Below, one piece after another: positions 15,846 through 24,464 of a stretch of DNA of 64,000 bases. Source of the stretch: JBGSIC01 sp041751875 (GTDB taxonomy: Bacteria > Bdellovibrionota > FAC87 > UBA2466 > JACKAF01); the NCBI GenBank assembly GCA_041751875.1, contig JBGSIC010000029.1, forward strand, positions 124,001 through 188,000, written 5' to 3'. The notes under the pieces were generated by a model. It searched no databases, was not told the origin of the DNA, and saw only the letters and a program-made list of their open reading frames with translations. The translations under genes were made by a program, and so were the position numbers. Within the stretch, counting starts at the first letter, position 1. Every line of letters starts with the position of its first letter.

Positions 15846-18770
15846 TTAATCGACTGTTTCTATGGCTAGGAGTATTGTTTCCGTGGCGACATCATGGTGG
15901 AAGAGCCGTCGGCCGCTAAGATTCATGGTTTTCTTCCCAATATTCGGAAACTTGTGAGTCACCTTGTAGTCGCGGATTTCGCTGTTCTGAGGCAGTACCT
16001 TTTCCAAGAGTTCTCTCAGTTCAGGGATGTTCCACTGCTTGTTGCCTAGATCGTAGATGTAGCGGTTTTCCGTATCACTCGGGGTTGACTTAAAAACTTC
16101 ATAAAACTTTTTATTCGCTCGCTTCACTTTTAATTCGCCATTTAAAACCAGCAACGGGTGTGAATAAATGCTTTCCACTGCTTCCGCATAGATAAGACTA
16201 GTTTTTAGTTGAGTGATATCGGTGAATAAAAGCACGGCCCCGTCCACTCGGCCATCTTGCGTGCGGTAGGGCTTCATTTGGACGGAGTACCATTTTCCCT
16301 GCGCGTCCTTGACTTCAAGCTCCTTCGGCCGTGATGTCGCTATAACTTCTTGAAGCATCTTCTCCATGTCCTTTATTTCCACATTGGGATGGATATCAGC
16401 AATCGATCTCCCGATGTCGGCGGGAATGAGCCTGAGAAGTTCTTCCGCCATGGGTGTAAAGCGTCTCACCTTCAGGTTTCGTGTGAGAAGGACCATAGCG
16501 GAGTTAAAACTATTAAAGAGATTCGATAAGTCATCATTTAAGCCACTTAAATCGTGGTTGCGAAGCTTGAGCTCCTCGTTAACGGTCAGAAGTTCTTCGT
16601 TGGTGGACTGCAGTTCTTCCTTTGCGGAGTGCAGTTCTTCATTGGTGCTTTGCAATTCCTCATTGCTCGATACAATTTCTTCATTTGCCGCTCTGAGTTC
16701 TTCGTTTGAGGCTTCCTTTTCTTCCTTAATGGATTGCAAATACTCCTTTGTGGAGGTGAGTTCCGCTCGGATCGCGGAAAGTTCGTGTGTTTCGTCTAAT
16801 TTCGGATTCGCACTCAGTTTGAGCTGCCTTCGACGCTTGGAAACGGCGAAAGTGGGAGCGTCCATATCTTCGAATAAGAGAATAAAATAGCGCTCGCCCG
16901 TGGAAGGAAGGGGCATCGGAACGACTTCGAGAGTGATGCGTTTTATGTCGCCTTCTAACTTTACCGCTATCTCTTCCCTCCGTACCACCTCATTTTTTTG
17001 CCTGGCGACATCTATTGCGTTTTGGACTTCGGAAACGAGGCCCGCTTTCAGCATGCTAAGAAGCTCTAGGCTTGCAAAACCAGGAGAAGGTTCAAAGAAC
17101 GGGCCGGTTCTTCCTCGAAACTGTATCAGCTCCAGCTGGTCGTTTACTAAGACACCCGCAGGAACAAATTCCGCCATCAAGTAGCGGTCGGCGTCCCGTT
17201 GCATCTGTATGCTTTGGGACGCACTCTCCGCTATCGCCACGACAGGCGGAGTGGTGGAAATTTTATCAGCCGTTTGATGCGCACCTACAAAATCAAAGTA
17301 GAGGCGACTCGTTGAGGGTTTTTTGACATAAGCCCGGTAGCGGCTATCTATTGGGATGTAAAGTTCTCCTACGCCACTTACAGTTTCGGCGTTACCTAAA
17401 ATGAGTGACCCGCTTGGCTTAAGCGCGTAGTGGAAGATAGAAAGGGCGCGCTTTTGGAGTGTCAGCCCCAGGTAAATGAGCACATTTCGACAGGTGATCA
17501 GATCGAGTTTTCCAAAAGGGGGATCACTGACAAGGTTATGCTTGGCAAAGATGCATAGATCGCGAAGTGACTTGTTGATTTCATAACCCTGCGTCGTTTT
17601 TGTGAAAAAGCGCTCTAACCGTTCCGTGGAAACATCCTGAGAAATGTTCTCAACATAGGTGGCATCCCGAGCCTTACTGATCGCTGATTCACTAAGATCA
17701 GTGCCGAAAAACTGAATGGGGAAACGATATCCTCCCTCTTCCAGAAACTCAGTTAACGCAATCAGAATGGAATAAACCTCTTCACCGCTTGAGCAACCCG
17801 GAACCCAGACGCGAATTGTGTCTTCTCTGCCACGTCCTCTCACAAAATCGGGAAAGATCTTCTCCTTGAGTAGGTCAAACGCTTCAGGTTCACGGAAGAA
17901 CTTGGTGACCTGAATGAGAATATCTTGAGCTACGTCATTTAAAATCTGAGGATGTTTGGTCAGGAATGTATGGAAATCGGACAGCTTCGAGATGTTGTTC
18001 AGTGCCATTCGACGCAGGATGCGGCGGGATACGGTACCATGTTTGTATAAACTAAAATCGATTCCCGAGCCCTTACGAATCAGGACGATGAGCTCATTAA
18101 AATCATTTTGTTCAGAATCATTTTGTTCAGAATCATTTTCCGCGGGAACTTTGGTTTTTACGTACTGGTGGTTTGCCACGCTGCCTAGTTTTAGGGCGAT
18201 TTCCTTCGGCGAAAGAAGAAAATCGACTGCTCCAGAAGCAAACGCGCTTTGGGGCATACTGAAAAACTTAGAAGTTTGTGCGTTTTGGGCAAAAGTAATG
18301 CCGCCCTTAGCTTTTACTTCTCGCAGGCCAAGCGTTCCGTCGGAACCACTGCCCGAGAGAATAACCGCGACTGCTCGGTTCTCAAGTTCTGAGGCAAGAG
18401 AGTAAAAAAACTGGTCGATGGCTAAAATAGGCTCACGGTTTCGCGGCCGAGGCGTCAGACGAAGCTTTCCATCCGCGATGGTAATAATCGAGTCAGAAGG
18501 GCACACGTACACGCATTGAGGTTGTATCGACCCGCCGTCGCGTGCCTTGTGTACACCAAGTTTAGTTCGTCGGGCGAGAATGCCAGGCAGGAGAGTTTCA
18601 TGAGAGGGATCGGAATGTACGATGACGATGAAGGCCATCTCTAAATCAGGGGAGAGATTGGTGAACAGCTCTTCAAGAGGTTCCAGGCCCCCAGCCGAGG
18701 CGCCAATGCCAACCACCTGAAAATGAAAACCCTCCTGCCGATTGCCAACTGGGTTATCGCGTGAAGTCAT
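15846..18770 (-). CDS. CheB-CheR fusion protein with C-terminal PAS domains
   Basis: The 974-aa protein joins a CheB methylesterase domain and a CheR methyltransferase domain. CheB covers residues 18-200, with catalytic Ser25 in GIGASAGG, His52 in IVIVHSDPSH and Asp144 in GSGSDGTLG. CheR covers about residues 225-490, with SAM motif VWVPGCSSGEEVYS and LDLITCRNVLIYL. A PAS-like segment, a long Glu/Ser/Asn coiled coil (NEELQSTNEELHSAKEEL) and two more PAS-like segments follow. It has no kinase domain; a PAS histidine kinase overlaps its start by 17 bases and is the likely partner. No chemoreceptor gene is nearby, so it probably serves a non-chemotaxis signalling route. Confidence 0.9.
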   Translation of the reverse strand: MTSRDNPVGNRQEGFHFQVVGIGASAGGLEPLEELFTNLSPDLEMAFIVIVHSDPSHETLLPGILARRTKLGVHKARDGGSIQPQCVYVCPSDSIITIADGKLRLTPRPRNREPILAIDQFFYSLASELENRAVAVILSGSGSDGTLGLREVKAKGGITFAQNAQTSKFFSMPQSAFASGAVDFLLSPKEIALKLGSVANHQYVKTKVPAENDSEQNDSEQNDFNELIVLIRKGSGIDFSLYKHGTVSRRILRRMALNNISKLSDFHTFLTKHPQILNDVAQDILIQVTKFFREPEAFDLLKEKIFPDFVRGRGREDTIRVWVPGCSSGEEVYSILIALTEFLEEGGYRFPIQFFGTDLSESAISKARDATYVENISQDVSTERLERFFTKTTQGYEINKSLRDLCIFAKHNLVSDPPFGKLDLITCRNVLIYLGLTLQKRALSIFHYALKPSGSLILGNAETVSGVGELYIPIDSRYRAYVKKPSTSRLYFDFVGAHQTADKISTTPPVVAIAESASQSIQMQRDADRYLMAEFVPAGVLVNDQLELIQFRGRTGPFFEPSPGFASLELLSMLKAGLVSEVQNAIDVARQKNEVVRREEIAVKLEGDIKRITLEVVPMPLPSTGERYFILLFEDMDAPTFAVSKRRRQLKLSANPKLDETHELSAIRAELTSTKEYLQSIKEEKEASNEELRAANEEIVSSNEELQSTNEELHSAKEELQSTNEELLTVNEELKLRNHDLSGLNDDLSNLFNSFNSAMVLLTRNLKVRRFTPMAEELLRLIPADIGRSIADIHPNVEIKDMEKMLQEVIATSRPKELEVKDAQGKWYSVQMKPYRTQDGRVDGAVLLFTDITQLKTSLIYAEAVESIYSHPLLVLNGELKVKRANKKFYEVFKSTPSDTENRYIYDLGNKQWNIPELRELLEKVLPQNSEIRDYKVTHKFPNIGKKTMNLSGRRLFHHDVATETILLAIETVD
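18103..18139. repeat. 15-bp tandem repeat inside the CheB-CheR gene
   Basis: TCATTTTGTTCAGAA occurs twice (18103-18117, 18118-18132) with a further partial copy. It encodes two NDSEQ-type pentapeptides in the linker between CheB and CheR (about residues 212-222) and keeps the frame, so copy number could change linker length. Confidence 0.8.
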
Positions 18771-20325
18771 GACTAGAGGTTTCTCCCAAGCGTGTGGTGG
18801 GAATGGTAAAGGAGAAGGTTGAGCCTACTCCTTCTTCGGACGTGACCCAAATTTTTCCGCCCTGGCGTTCGACGTTTTTTTCACAAATCGCGAGTCCCAA
18901 CCCCGATCCCGAATACTCGGTTCGGCCGTGTAGTCTCTTGAAAGGGGCAAACACGTTGAGAACCTGATCCGGGTGAATTCCTATCCCGTTATCAGCGACA
19001 GATAATACCCACGTACAAAGTTCTCTACGGGCACTGACGTGAATTTTAGGGGCTCGGTTCCCCCTGTATTTTATGGCATTAGCGATAAGGTTCTGAAAAG
19101 TCCGCAGTAGGAGCATCTGATCGCCGCGCAAAGTAGGGAGTACGTCATAAGTCAGCTCTCCACCACTTTCTTCCAGTGCATTCTTTAAATTCTCGGAAAC
19201 CGTTTGTACAATTTCATTGCAATCAATATCGCAAAATTCCTGCTCAACCTTACCAGCTTTCGAATACTCCAAAATTTTATCAATGAGGTGGAGCATGCGA
19301 TTAGCCCCTCCGATCGTGAAGTTAATAAAGCTATCTGCCTCTTCGTCCAACTGCCCTTCACAGCGTTCTTTGAGAAGCTGCATAAAGCTGGTAATGGTGC
19401 ACAGGGGCTCTCTGAGATCGTGAGAAGCGACGTAAGAAAATTCTTCGAGTGCTTGATTCGATTCAACAAGGTCATCTGAAGTTTTTTTGAGCATTGCTTC
19501 TGATTGTTTGCGCGCGGTGATGTCGACCGCAATGACGGCGACCCCGCAGATTCCGCCGTGGAGATCGGGAATGGGATAAAAGCTCATCTGGGCATAACCT
19601 GAGCCTTCCACGCTAAATAATCGCTGCATCTCAACTTCGAGCTCTGTGACGGACTCTCCGCTGCTCAAGATATTCTGCATGACGGGTTCAATTGATTGCG
19701 CCAATACAGGAAGGAGTTCGCGCAGAGGTTGCGCCAACTGTTGCGCCGGTGAAAAGCCGGTCATCTCAGAAAAAGCTTGGTTCACGCAAATAAAACGCAT
19801 CTCTTCATCTAAAAGAGCGAAGCCGATAGGGGCATTTCCCAACATTCCTTCAAGAAGTTTTGCTAATCCGGCGTACTCGACAATGGTCGAGGAGGGTCGA
19901 GGGGCATTTTCACTATGAAGCCGGAGGGCGTTTAGCGGACTGGATGCCTCGGGGACCGGTTGCGTGACTTCCAAATCGAGCAAGTGACCCAGAACAAGAA
20001 CTTCACTTACGCCCAATTTCTCCACTTGCGGGACGAAGGAGAGGGCCCACGAATCGTAGTCTCCCTCTTTGGTGAGGCACCGAATGTTTTTAAATCGGAC
20101 CGTTCTTCCCGAAAGAACATCTTTGTAACGATCTTTGATTTGAGGGACGTCGTATGGATGAACGAAAGCCTGAAGCGGTTTGCCCAGCCAATCGGCGTCG
20201 GTCCAACCGGTCATTTTGGCTAATTGGGGGGAGAAAGAACAAAAAATAGCTTGGGGTGAGAGCGTGACTAAAAGCTGGTTTAAAGGAACAGAATCTGTCG
20301 TTTGGCGAGAATATTGAGAATGCAT
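18754..20325 (-). CDS. PAS-domain sensor histidine kinase (soluble)
   Basis: The 523-aa protein has two PAS domains (about residues 15-120 and 155-275) and a HisKA dimerisation domain with phospho-acceptor His302 in FSYVASHDLREPL. The HATPase domain is complete: N box FQNLIANAIKYRG, G1 VADNGIGIH and G2 GSGLGLAICEKNV. No membrane segment is present, so it senses a cytoplasmic signal. It overlaps the CheB-CheR fusion by 17 bases, which implies coupled translation and a shared pathway. No receiver gene is adjacent; the output partner is unknown. Confidence 0.9.
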   Translation of the reverse strand: MHSQYSRQTTDSVPLNQLLVTLSPQAIFCSFSPQLAKMTGWTDADWLGKPLQAFVHPYDVPQIKDRYKDVLSGRTVRFKNIRCLTKEGDYDSWALSFVPQVEKLGVSEVLVLGHLLDLEVTQPVPEASSPLNALRLHSENAPRPSSTIVEYAGLAKLLEGMLGNAPIGFALLDEEMRFICVNQAFSEMTGFSPAQQLAQPLRELLPVLAQSIEPVMQNILSSGESVTELEVEMQRLFSVEGSGYAQMSFYPIPDLHGGICGVAVIAVDITARKQSEAMLKKTSDDLVESNQALEEFSYVASHDLREPLCTITSFMQLLKERCEGQLDEEADSFINFTIGGANRMLHLIDKILEYSKAGKVEQEFCDIDCNEIVQTVSENLKNALEESGGELTYDVLPTLRGDQMLLLRTFQNLIANAIKYRGNRAPKIHVSARRELCTWVLSVADNGIGIHPDQVLNVFAPFKRLHGRTEYSGSGLGLAICEKNVERQGGKIWVTSEEGVGSTFSFTIPTTRLGETSSHDFTR

Positions 20326-20509
20326 TTATCTCCGCGAAAACCCTAATTGGGCTGGTGGAGATAACGTGTAGTTTGTAGCTCAATCAAAGTTTTACGTTGT
20401 GAACTTAGGCTGATGCGGTGCGTGAAGCAAGGTAATAGGGCACCTTGTAGGGCGGCCCACACTCATCTACATCCGCCTGAGCAATAACATAGAGTTAGTG
20501 ACCGGCGAT

Positions 20510-21508
20510 TTAGCTGTTTTTGCCAAAGCCGTCGCGAGAAACAGCAGTACGCATCACTTGGGTGTAATTTGGTGACATTTGGTTGTCGGAAAGAGTCCCA
20601 CAACGCCTCAAGAGTCGATGCAAACGGGGGAGTTGAAAGTAGGGCACTTGCATAAAGAGATGGTGCTCCAGGTGATAGTTGACGTGGTGAGGGGCCACTG
20701 TAAGTCGCGCCAGCCAGCCCGCAGAGATTGTTCGTGTGTTCAGTAGGGCGTTGGCTCGGTCGGGTGCGCAAGCGTGTTCCGCAATCGAGCGAATTCTAAG
20801 AAAGAGACTAAACGGGGAAAGGTAAGCGATTACCCAGAGTAGGTATAATAGTGGGGCTCCACACGCCGCGAGGATCGCAAATAAAACGAGATGAGTGATG
20901 AGCACGCCGTGAAAATTACGAAGTCCCGTCAACCAGACGCCTGAAAAAGAGCGACCCGTTTGATCAATCCGTTTGGGCTGAGTGGAAAGTGTGTAGGTCA
21001 AAAATCCGAAACCCATCAGCCCGACGTAGAAAACGCGTTTAACCCCGGTAACGCCCGCTAAGTCTCTCGCGCATTTTCGTAGCAAAGATTTGCGACTGAC
21101 TGGGTAAGGAGTAATCAGGCCAAGATCGGGATCTTCGGCTGTACCCGTTTTCTTATGATGCTCGAGGTGTTCGTTTCGGTATCCCTCTAAATTAATTCCC
21201 ATCGGATAAGCGCACAGCCATTTTCCCACCCACTCGTTGGTCACACGTGAGGCAAACAAGGTTTTATGAACGGCTTCGTGAGTTAAAATGGCGAGTGCCA
21301 ACTGGCGACCCGCCAACAAAATAAGTGCAAGCAGGATGGTGAAGGCTGAAGGCCAAAGCCCTACGATCAAAAAAGAAACCGCAATAATAGTGTAGGTGGT
21401 TCCCACGGCGAGCCCGCCGCGAAAATTGGATGGGGTGAGTAACTCTCGCAGGTCGCTCCGCGGAACTCCCTGACTGATTTCAATGACCTGGTCCCAGTAC
21501 GACTTCAT
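20510..21508 (-). CDS. Membrane fatty acid desaturase family protein
   Basis: The 332-aa integral membrane protein has the three His boxes of the di-iron desaturase/hydroxylase family: HEAVH (77-81), HLEHH (114-118) and HVNYHLEHH (ending near residue 283). Hydrophobic segments flank the boxes as expected. Substrate may be an acyl lipid; related enzymes act on sphingolipids or carotenoids, so the exact reaction is open. The gene stands alone between the kinase genes and the toxin-antitoxin block. Confidence 0.85.
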   Translation of the reverse strand: MKSYWDQVIEISQGVPRSDLRELLTPSNFRGGLAVGTTYTIIAVSFLIVGLWPSAFTILLALILLAGRQLALAILTHEAVHKTLFASRVTNEWVGKWLCAYPMGINLEGYRNEHLEHHKKTGTAEDPDLGLITPYPVSRKSLLRKCARDLAGVTGVKRVFYVGLMGFGFLTYTLSTQPKRIDQTGRSFSGVWLTGLRNFHGVLITHLVLFAILAACGAPLLYLLWVIAYLSPFSLFLRIRSIAEHACAPDRANALLNTRTISAGWLARLTVAPHHVNYHLEHHLFMQVPYFQLPRLHRLLRRCGTLSDNQMSPNYTQVMRTAVSRDGFGKNS

Positions 21509-21655
21509 GGCTTCGCGAGTATACCTGAAGACTAGATCACTCTGAGTGGCAGGGTATCAACACGAAATTCCCCGGTCTGCGTTAAAACGAATGTTATGTT
21601 TGTTACATTTAAATGTTAATCAAATTAGGTATTTAAAGTTATGAAAAATTTTTTG

Positions 21656-21694
21656 TTGCAAATATTACGGGAACTACTTATAGTTGGAGTAGTT
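21656..21694 (+). promoter_or_regulatory. Promoter and operator of the toxin-antitoxin operon
   Basis: TTGCAA (21656-21661) and TATAGT (21679-21684) are spaced by 17 bases. AACTAC (21672-21677) and GTAGTT (21689-21694) are inverted arms that straddle the -10 box, the right place for autorepression by the antitoxin. Two further ATGTTA repeats lie upstream near 21590-21620 in an AT-rich stretch. Confidence 0.55.
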
Positions 21695-21695
21695 T

Positions 21696-22118
21696 ATGAC
21701 GCAGCGATCCCAAAATTCATTTGAACTGAGCAACCTAAAGCTTGATGCGAAGAACGCCTCCGTTTTGGGCGAGGCTTTTTGGAATCTTGTTCGACACTAC
21801 GATATCGGTCGCGAGGATCAAGCTCTGTTGTTGGGTTTTCGGGCGGACAGCCGGGGGCGATTGAAACGCTTTGAAAACGAGGGGTCTATTCCTATTGAGT
21901 ATGATGTGTTTTATCGTGTCTCAACTCTACTAGGAATTCACAAAAACCTCAGGATTCTGTTTCCTCATAACCGGGAGTTGGTTTATCGATGGATGGGCAC
22001 CCCTCAGCCTCTCTTGGAGGGCAAGTCTGCCCTGGAATACATTAGAGCGAAACCACTGGAGTCCTTGCAAAGAATGCATGCGATTCGCCGACTGCTAGAT
22101 CGAGTTAGAAACCGGTGA
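21696..22118 (+). CDS. Antitoxin, Xre/MbcA/ParS type (DUF2384-like)
   Basis: The 140-aa protein has the helical N-terminal Xre-like region (AFWNLVRHYDIGREDQALLLGF) and the C-terminal toxin-binding domain of this antitoxin class (YRVSTLLGIHKNLRILFPHNRELVYRWMGTPQPLLEGKSALEYI). That class pairs with RES toxins. It starts with GGAG seven bases upstream of the ATG and overlaps the toxin gene by four bases. It probably represses its own promoter through the inverted repeat over the -10 box. Confidence 0.85.
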   Translation: MTQRSQNSFELSNLKLDAKNASVLGEAFWNLVRHYDIGREDQALLLGFRADSRGRLKRFENEGSIPIEYDVFYRVSTLLGIHKNLRILFPHNRELVYRWMGTPQPLLEGKSALEYIRAKPLESLQRMHAIRRLLDRVRNR

Positions 22119-22810
22119 CTTTGCCGAAGCTTCCTAGATTTAGTGAGCTGGTATCACCGTGCTATAGAAACGTTGCCACAATCAAGGACTCTCAAGATCT
22201 GTTTGATGACTTAACGGGTAATCCTACCCATATTCCCCTGTTGCAGAAATGGGCTGATGGAACCAGCGGGATTAACCATGATGTGGACGCGAAAGAGAGG
22301 CCGTTTCAGTATTCTTTGCCAGAGTTCAAACCGGAGCAGTGGTATCGTGGCCGGTTTGGTGATGGAGAGTTATACGGCGTCTGGTATGGAGCTCTGGAAA
22401 AAGAGACCTCGATCGAGGAAGCGCTTTTTTGGCAGTATAGAAATTTTTACAAGCCCATGCTGCAAATTGTTGCGACTTTTACGGTTGATCGACGGATGCT
22501 GGAAGCATCGGTTAGTTCCAAAAGGGCCATGGATCTTCGCGAGCTAAAAGCCTCGTATTCAGACTTACAACACGATACGGACTACAAGTTCTGTCACGAG
22601 TTGGGCGCGCACGCGATCGCATCATCGATAGACCTATACCTAACCCCGTCAGCTCGGAAAGCAGGTGGCACTTGCGTTCCCATTTTCAACTCGAAAGCGA
22701 TAACCTCAACGAAGACGCTGTACTATTTGCACTTTAAATTTACAGACAAAGGACGAGTCACAATTACGTCTGATGAAGACAAGGTTTTTGAAATTCCAGG
22801 AAGTTGGTAG
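22115..22810 (+). CDS. RES-domain toxin
   Basis: The 231-aa protein starts with GTG in the antitoxin's stop region. The conserved RES core is visible in WYRGRFGDGELYGVWYGALE (with Arg78/Arg80 and aromatic residues), the Glu-rich helix TSIEEALFWQ, and a later segment with GGTCVPIFNSKAI. RES toxins (for example MbcT and the Res of ParST/XreRES pairs) attack NAD+ or ADP-ribosylate a target. The pairing with an Xre/MbcA antitoxin immediately upstream strongly supports the call. At 231 aa it is somewhat longer than the shortest members. A third gene overlaps its stop. Confidence 0.85.
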   Translation: MTLPKLPRFSELVSPCYRNVATIKDSQDLFDDLTGNPTHIPLLQKWADGTSGINHDVDAKERPFQYSLPEFKPEQWYRGRFGDGELYGVWYGALEKETSIEEALFWQYRNFYKPMLQIVATFTVDRRMLEASVSSKRAMDLRELKASYSDLQHDTDYKFCHELGAHAIASSIDLYLTPSARKAGGTCVPIFNSKAITSTKTLYYLHFKFTDKGRVTITSDEDKVFEIPGSW

Positions 22811-23544
22811 TGGAGCTCGGCATTGAAAAAAAGAGACGACGAAGGAAAAACCTTCTCCGGCACACCCCTAGAACAATTGAACGTTGGTGTCGATTAAAAG
22901 GCATTCGGTTAGCGCACCAACCAGGCCGAATATTGGCGCGAGCCAGAACTTTCAGTAAAGAAAAAAATAGGAGGGCTGAACTTGAAAAAACTATTCGTGT
23001 TGTTAAACGGCGCCTGATCGAAAGTAGGCATAGTCCTTATTTTGCCCTAGAAACTATTTTCAATCTTGCGCTGTATTTTCTTATCGCTGAACGTGACATC
23101 CAAACGGTGAAAATGGATGCTTTAACGCATTCGGATCCACGTCGCCGAAGCCTATGTTTACGCGTTATTTTGCTTACGGTGTATGAAATCGATCTGGACC
23201 AGGCAGCGGGAAAAAATTTGCGCCGCGCCCTGCAAGCCATCAATGCTCCGTCCAATTTGAAGAATAGTGTTTACGAAGCACTGAGCTCAGTACGAGAAGC
23301 TAGGACGAAGGTAGTAGAACAAGTGGACCAAATGAGAAACAACGCAATTGCTCATCGTGATGGGGATGCACTTTTACAATGTCGAATCATTGAGAACTTG
23401 AGTGAGGGGGAGTCGTTCCAACTAATCGCTCAGTTTTACGAAGCGACCGAGAAGTTTCAAGAGGTGATCCCAAATTTAGTTGCGCATGCTTCATCCCCTA
23501 ACTCTTTATTACGCCAGCTGCGTAGCAACCCTAAATATCGATGA
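22810..23544 (+). CDS. Third gene of the XreRES operon, HEPN-like protein
   Basis: The 244-aa protein starts with GTG sharing a base with the toxin's TAG stop; AGGAAG lies six bases upstream. Its N-terminal 70 residues are very basic (KKRRRRKNLLRHTPRTIERW). The C-terminal half is helical and contains MRNNAIAHRDG, an Rx5H motif (Arg176, His182), placed between two long helices as in HEPN ribonuclease domains. No characterised family could be named. It may be an RNA-binding or RNA-cleaving effector or a regulator of the pair. Classic XreRES loci have two genes, so the extra gene is unusual. Confidence 0.55.
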   Translation: MELGIEKKRRRRKNLLRHTPRTIERWCRLKGIRLAHQPGRILARARTFSKEKNRRAELEKTIRVVKRRLIESRHSPYFALETIFNLALYFLIAERDIQTVKMDALTHSDPRRRSLCLRVILLTVYEIDLDQAAGKNLRRALQAINAPSNLKNSVYEALSSVREARTKVVEQVDQMRNNAIAHRDGDALLQCRIIENLSEGESFQLIAQFYEATEKFQEVIPNLVAHASSPNSLLRQLRSNPKYR

Positions 23545-23560
23545 GAGAAAAAGACGGAAC

Positions 23561-24280
23561 TCATGGATACGACTTTGCAGGACATTCGCCACAGGGACAA
23601 TCCAGTAGATGAAAGAGTGCAATAAAAAACACAGAATCCCAAAATAGAAGACCGCACAGACCCATCCCCGGAGGCACGGTTTCGCCAATTCTGTACGCAA
23701 AGAGCCCAGGATAGGCGCCCTTTTGTGGTAGTCCCACAGTCAATTTGCGCAATTCTTCAACGTTGGGACGATTAATGACTGCTTCGTGACACAAAAAGAG
23801 ATCTAACTTGCAGTTGGGGGGAAGGGCCTTGTTATTTTCATGAAAATAAACACCCCGAATGATTTTCCAAATGACGCGCTTTATTCGTGCTGTTTCAAAA
23901 GTCTTGAGTTTTTTTCCTCCCGGTAAGTGCAGCCCCTTTGGAGTCGTTTCAGAAAATTCGGCTAGTACTTTGTATAGGAGTCCTTTTCCCCTCGGTCTTC
24001 GAATTCCCCGCCTAGCATCTCGAAAATTTGCTCGGGCAATGGGGTTTTCATTTCCTAACGTCCCAACAGATAGGCGAAAATACTCTTCATCTTTGGAAAA
24101 GCTGGCATTGCACTTTTTATGAGCGGGTAACGTGATGAGGCGGTTTAGATTGTGAACATTTCTTACTTCAGAGGGGATGAATAACTTAGGGGGCAAATGA
24201 TCTCGAGAAAGGTCTTTTTCTGAAATCGTCTGGCCACAAAGGTAGCAATTCGAGGCAGTAGGTTTTACAGGGGAGGGCAT
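23561..24280 (-). CDS. HNH-type nuclease-like protein
   Basis: The 239-aa protein starts at the ATG at 24280; a TTG nine bases earlier is also in frame. The N terminus carries CYLCG, then SRDHLPPK, then HKKCNASFSKDEEYFR, the Cys-pair, DH and H-x2-CN arrangement of HNH endonucleases. The remaining 160 residues are family-specific and include a Cys-rich C terminus (CPCGEC). It converges on the XreRES operon with 16 bases between stops and begins 11 bases after the mature end of tRNA-Ser(GCT). This suggests an accessory, possibly defensive, gene inserted beside a tRNA. Confidence 0.65.
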   Translation of the reverse strand: MPSPVKPTASNCYLCGQTISEKDLSRDHLPPKLFIPSEVRNVHNLNRLITLPAHKKCNASFSKDEEYFRLSVGTLGNENPIARANFRDARRGIRRPRGKGLLYKVLAEFSETTPKGLHLPGGKKLKTFETARIKRVIWKIIRGVYFHENNKALPPNCKLDLFLCHEAVINRPNVEELRKLTVGLPQKGAYPGLFAYRIGETVPPGMGLCGLLFWDSVFFIALFHLLDCPCGECPAKSYP

Positions 24281-24291
24281 TCGAGTCAAAA

Positions 24292-24383
24292 TGGCGGAGA
24301 GGAGAGGATTTGAACCTCCGATAAGGTGTGACCCCTATAACGGTTTAGCAAACCGCCGCCTTCAGCCACTCGGCCACCTCTCC
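24292..24383 (-). tRNA. tRNA-Ser (anticodon GCT), CCA encoded
   Basis: The acceptor GGAGAGG pairs with CCTCTCC, the anticodon loop TTGCTAA gives GCT, and a long variable arm marks a class II tRNA. The 3' CCA is present in the DNA, unlike the two other tRNAs in the window. The HNH gene begins just beyond its 3' end. Confidence 0.95.
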
Positions 24384-24464
24384 AATGAAACAGCAATAAA
24401 GATAACCGGTTACCAAAGCCGCTTTGGTTTGTCACCTTATCTATACCTGGGAGCAGCCTGACGG

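Noticed and set aside
16366..16890. A 174-codon open frame on the plus strand opposite the CheB-CheR coiled coil
   Set aside because: It is Ser/Leu-rich sequence created by the complement of Glu/Asn/Ser repeats; the minus-strand protein has clear domains.
21509..21695. A second copy of the tRNA-Ser(GCT) 3' end as the far attachment site of an island
   Set aside because: No stretch matching the tRNA 3' end was seen between the desaturase and the antitoxin gene.
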